Shown in pieces: positions 57,001-63,000 of a stretch of DNA of 64,000 bases (the stretch's first letter is position 1; the number at the start of each line of letters is the position of its first letter). Source of the stretch: Sclerurus mexicanus (Eukaryota > Chordata > Aves > Passeriformes > Furnariidae); contig VWZF01006736.1 of the NCBI GenBank assembly GCA_013396755.1, positions 843,941-907,940 on the forward strand, written 5' to 3'. A program made the position numbers and the translations under genes. The notes below the pieces were generated by a model. It worked only from the letters and a program-made list of their open reading frames with translations, was not told the origin of the DNA and did no database searches.

Positions 57001-60000
57001 GTACCTACTGTGCGAATTGGACTCCTGGAGCTGTTGGTCTCTATACCATTCATGTTACTATAGATGGCATTGAAATAGGTACTTAATCTTCACTATATTT
57101 AAGCAGAGATTTATATTATATCCACTTCTTATACTGATAAATTTATGTCTTGATGCTCATAATATTTAATATTATAGTTCATAGCAAAACTTAGCAGCCA
57201 GGTTTAGGTTCAGAAGCCTTCTATGTAAATCCCTCTTCTTCGTCAAAAGAATAAAAGACCACAGTTATTCTCACAAATCATGTCTTTATAATGTAGTTAC
57301 ACTACCAGATTAACAGAGTCTCTTATTCTCAACTCTCAGTGCTGAAAAAAAAAGTCTTGTTTCAACTGAGAGTGACAGAGATGTATAGTTAAAGGGGAAA
57401 AACAACCTGCCCAACACTGAAGAACCTGAGGAAAGGAGAGACTGTTCCTGATGATGCAGAATATAAATATTGTCATTTCTTCTTTGGAAAATTGCGAAAG
57501 TGTAGTCTTAACTGAGACCCTACCTGAAGTCTCAATTATTTGCTCTAATTTTTAAATGTTTTTTGTTCCTTCCTTGCTGAAAATCTTTTAGTTATCTTGC
57601 TAGTCCTAGGGGCTACACTATGAGATATTACAGCATGTGGTGGAAAGAGTGCCCCTCCAAGAAACAGTCTGTATCTTGAATGCTCTCATGTTAGTCTTAC
57701 TGGTGCTATGGTGAATATGGTAGTAGAAACATTGAAAATATTGTAGTTAGTCCTCAATCTGATAGAAGGGTTGGAGTGTGTTCACCAGCACCAGCAATTC
57801 CTCTTTACCAACAGTGTTCAGCAACTTTGGTAAATACATAAAGATCCTCAAATACAAATACGCATAATTCACATAGAACTGGAATGGGATGCTATGCTGT
57901 GTGTTAACTACAGAAGATAACCATTAATAATGGTATTTTATACATCTTATCTTTGTTCCTCGAACAGGAACATTTGTCTTCATAGGCGCCTCCAGTGCAC
58001 TCAGTTGTATTTTTTTCCAGTGTGTCATCCCTGGAGCAAGCTTTACACTGTAGTTTATATCAGCTGCTGTTATGTTTTACACAGATTCTACCATCCTCAA
58101 TCATTGTGTAGGGTTAACTTTAGAAATCCTAAAATACAAACTGTTAACCTTCATTATAAAAGAGGTATGAGTTTACTCTTAATACTTACCTGTGCTGTTT
58201 TTCTGCAATGGAACTTCTGTTCTGGTTCAGTCATAATAGCTGACTGTCCACTCTCAATCAGCTTAGTTGATTGAAGCATGATGCTAATAACAGCAATTTT
58301 GAGCCTTCAGTCCTTCTATGGGCCATTCACTAAAGAGTTGGAATTGACGAACTTTGTGGGTCCCTTCCAACTCAGAATATTCTGTGATTCTGCTTTCATG
58401 TACCTATGCTTGACCCTTAATTCTGCCAACTTTTAACTGCTTAAGTACTGGGTAACAGTTTCTTCTTGTTTCAAACTTCTTATGTTCTTGATGCCTTTAG
58501 ATTCTTTCTCTTAGTTCCATGCTTTTTTTAAATGATGTTACTGAAACCAACAATTTTATAGCTAGGTCTGGATGCTTCTTTTCAAGACATTTCTCTTCAA
58601 AGGGTCATTCTGTAAAATGAAACATAAAATCTGAAAAGATCTATTAAGATCATTATATTGTAGTTTGTTCTTCACATGTATTTTTCTTCACAAACAAGAA
58701 TGTTACTGTGTTGAGATATTTTTCAGTACCTTCTGGTTTTATAACAGTGTTGATAATTGAAGGTGCTGACTGTTTTTAGACCTTCTCTGTTTGTGTAGCT
58801 TGGCTTTTCAGGCTCTTACATTTCCCACATGTTGCAATTAGCATCTGCAGCAGTACAGCGTGCATCAGCAGAAGCTTTCACTTGCACTCCTCAAACATTA
58901 AACTCTCTTCACCGTTCCTTGAAACATAACACTACAGACACTATTAGGGTATAAAATTAAGTAGTAATGCTTTGTACGTAAGATGTGACAGATATCTAAT
59001 AGCAATATGAAACTACATCTGTAAATTTCCATATATGAAAATACAGATGTTCAGAAAGTAATACCTTGCACCCTGAATAACTGCAAGTGTTGTTTATGGC
59101 AGACAGTTAAGTGGTTATTTTGTCTACTCTGAGCTGTAGTATAAGTTAAACTGTAGTTACTGTTTAACTGATACATCCCCTTGTATTTCTTTTTTTAAAA
59201 CTTAGTGTTTGTTTGCTTATAGATGCTGGACTGGAAGTGAAAGTAAAAGATCCTCCAAAGGGAATGATACCTCCTGGAACCCAACTTATTAAACCAAAAG
59301 CAGAGCCTCAGCCAAATAAGGTTTGGAGAACTGGGGGGGAAAAATACAACAAACAGAAACATACTTGGGTGGGATTGGGTGGAATTTTACTATTGTTTAA
59401 TATATACTTTATTATGTAGTAATGGTGAAGAACTTAAGGATATTTACAGATCATTTTAATGTGCTGAATGAATTGAAATTAATATACTGGTTAAAATGAA
59501 ACATATTTAATTTTCTTTCTGTCTGTCTATGAAATTATTACAAGCTCTATAAAATCTGCCTTTGTCTTGGCTTGCCACACAAACATTGCACAGCTATTAT
59601 TAAAGCCACAGACTGAATTCTACACTATTGTTAGTTCTTTTTCTTTTATATTGTACTAAGAAATTAATCGCACAAAGGGCTTTACAAACATTTTTTGTGT
59701 TTTGTCATAAGGATCTTTAGTCAGTAGTAAATCCATAACTTTAATGATATTTTCTTTTCTTAGAATGGTGGGATGTTGTCTTTAAAAGGTGTGTGTTCTG
59801 TAGCTTTTGACTTCCCCATTTCACCTTATCATTTCACCCTGAAGGACTAAAACAGACATAAATAAAGCAAGCTGAAATGTCTGACAGTGCTATAAGAAAA
59901 ATTCCTAAATGAGGGAACCACCTTGCACTTCCTCTTAGATGTAAAGGAAGGGATATTAAATGAGGCACTGAATGTTTTTTCATGGAATAAGCTTGTATGA

Positions 60001-63000
60001 AAAAGATGTGGAATTCTGAAATACCACAAGGTTGCTCTTCCCTGTCTTATTACAACTGAGAAGGGGGTTAAGAAATACACAGTTACTGAAAGGATCAGGT
60101 GTTTGACAACTTCTTACCTATACAGCACATCCTGATTTACTTTTTTCCAGCTTTCAGAATAATCTAGAGACAGTAACTTTGTTGTATAGTACCCCAGTTT
60201 GTAAGTGCGTCCAACATCTGATTCTTCCACTAACAAGATTCTTTCTCCCTGCAGCCACACCTCAAAATAAAAATAATAAGTATAGTTTCCTTGAAATGTT
60301 TTATCCCTCACTGCAACTTTTTTTATTTTCCCCCCAAGAACTTTTAGACTTTTTCCCGTCTCTTGGAAGGAAGACTTCCTGGTTAGTTCATTGTCTTAAT
60401 TAAAACTCCCAATTCCTACCAGGGGAGATTTATCTGACACAACGATACCTTTATCCAAGCTGATCATCATATGTGTGGTTTGCTGTCACCAATTTAAGAG
60501 ACGTCTGGGTTGAGATGAGATAAATAGCTGGATGGAAGTTTTGTCTTTCTTTTCAATTATTACAGTGGAAATTGTGGTGACTGGCTCACATAACTTCATG
60601 TTGTCAATTTACAATTTTCATAACAGTTAAAAGTACTTGACAGAAGTTAATCCTCTGGTATACTGAGATGTTACCTAGTGTTTCATTCTCTCCCTACATT
60701 GTTCTACTTGCATGTCTTGTTTCGTGTTCCAAGGTGTAGTCTGTTTGAAAAAGGATCCCTCTTTCTCCTGTATATAGTGTCTGTAGAGCTTGCTGCACAA
60801 TGAAACTAGACCTTTCATGGTAAATCATTTAATCCATCTTCTTTCTTCTGTGTCATAATGAATCATATAACAAACCAGGTTAAGATAATTCTTTGTGTAT
60901 GAACAGCAGTATTATAAATAATACAGAAAGGTAATAATTGCACTGTGCTCCGTGTTTCAGAAGCCAAGAATGCAGGTTAGATATGTATTAGTCAGAGACA
61001 GTCCAATACACCAAATCACATTTTACTGAGAACAAGAGCTTAGTTGAGTTCTCCAAGCTTCTTCATCTTCTTTGTCAGCCTGAAGTTTCAGATAGTTATA
61101 ACCAAAGAACATTTAACAGTACATTCTCAGTGGTGATCTGTTCTCAAGTAGAAACACCAAAATATTTTAATTGAGGTAGTGGAACATTCCAATTTTGTAG
61201 TCAAACCTTTCTGGAATTGCAAGTTGAAAAGGAGTACTATAATGATTTTATATTTATATTCTTCTTTTTCCGCTATTTGAAGTCAGGGGAAAATCTGCTT
61301 TTTCTGTCCATCCAACTTAGTAAATGGGAGATTATGATAGTTATCTGTGTCCATCCTGGGGTATATGACCCATAAGAACTGTTGCTTCCTCACTGACTGT
61401 GAAGCTTAAATTAACTAATTTGCAGGAAACTCCATTCCACATCCTGTTGAAGAGAACATTCTTTGAAGCCATGTAATGCAATACACAGTATTTGGAAGCA
61501 AGAAGAAAGCAGTCCTAATTTAGCTGAAATTGGAGGTGCAAGACTTGTACCAAAGCGATTGGTCACTAATGTGTTTTGATTGTTTCTACTGTCCTGACAT
61601 GACTGAACAAGTAGCTGGCATCAGCTGCAAAAACAAAAAACAACCACTAAACCCAAAAGCTCTGGGCTGGAGGTGTTTTTTCTCATCCCTTCGTAGAAGA
61701 TTAACCCCCTTGTTGAGGTTGCTTTCCCCTGTACAATACCCCTTCGTGTTCTGTGAGGTGAACCTCTTTTCAGATTTGTCAAATAAGAAAACAAAGCAGC
61801 AAAGCTCTTGAAAACTGCTGTGCACTTTAAGGGAGATGTGCATCCTAATTGCTAAGCCCTTCTGCCTTAGTCACTTCTTTAGCTGGAATCCAGTTGTTGT
61901 ATGCTCCACGGAAGAACTGACAGCAGGGATATTATGGGACAGTTACTGGACCACTGCGCCATACAGAAGTATACCAAGCAAAGAGGTGCGATATCAGAAA
62001 GAAGACACAGACAATTAAGTTTTTCATTATGGTCAGAAATGAGCATAAGACAACTCAATCTTTGTTGTATTGTCTGTCAGTGGATGTGATCCCTAAAGTT
62101 TCTAGTTATAGGTTGAAGTTCTCTGTTCACTTGTTAGCTGCTGCAAAGGAGAAAAGTGCTCTTTCCAGGCAATCTTGAGTGTGAGTTCTTCCTCTAAATT
62201 ACAGTTTTTAATCCAGGTTGTAGCAAACTGTCATGTGATTTTCTGAAGTAGCATTTTGGGTTAATAATGCAAGGACCCCTGACTTACAAGGCTTTCTTTA
62301 TAGTCTTTGTCTGTGTTAAGAATGCTGTCAGCAATGATTCAACCTTATACTTTTACAAGGAAGTCTTAGTTTTGCCTCTTGAGAGAATCTAAATATTTTG
62401 AGTAAGGGGATTGTTAATAAGCAAAATCTCGCACATTTTGAAGTACGTTACATTTGAAATCCTTTACATGCGTCTGGTTTTTTGTTTGTTTGTTTTTGTT
62501 TTTCTTTGTTTGTTTTAATTAGCCTTAAAATAAATACCATTTCTTAAAATAAACAGTTTCTTTAGGGAAAAAAAATCATGCACTTAACTGTTACCTTTCA
62601 TTATCTTTAACAGAGTTTTATCCTTACATATCATTCTGTGCTTTATGTTAAAGATTAAGTTCATACTTCCATTGATACTTTTATTGGTTTTACCTATGGA
62701 GTCTGAAAGTAACCTTCCAAGAAACTTTTTTTATGCCATATGCATAGAATATGTGCACCTTTTAGAACTAGAGACCAAAAGGATGGCTTGTTTTTGTTCT
62801 TTATGGGACAGGTGCATTCATATGTTTCAATGGTGAAAAAATGATAGTGAATAACAACTCGGAGATTTTGGGAGTTGTATGAGTCAAACTAATAATAGGG
62901 AGCCTCTGCTCTAACTTTCCTGTGAAAAAAGGAGAAACTATTGAAATAGCTAATTGAAAACTAAAATAAGTAGAAAGATCTGTTCTTTTTCTGTTTTAAA

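Noticed and set aside
57930..58274. 114-codon open frame in intron 32
   Set aside because: Cys/Leu/Tyr-rich peptide with no family resemblance; lies just upstream of a CR1 remnant and not in phase with the gene by good splice sites.
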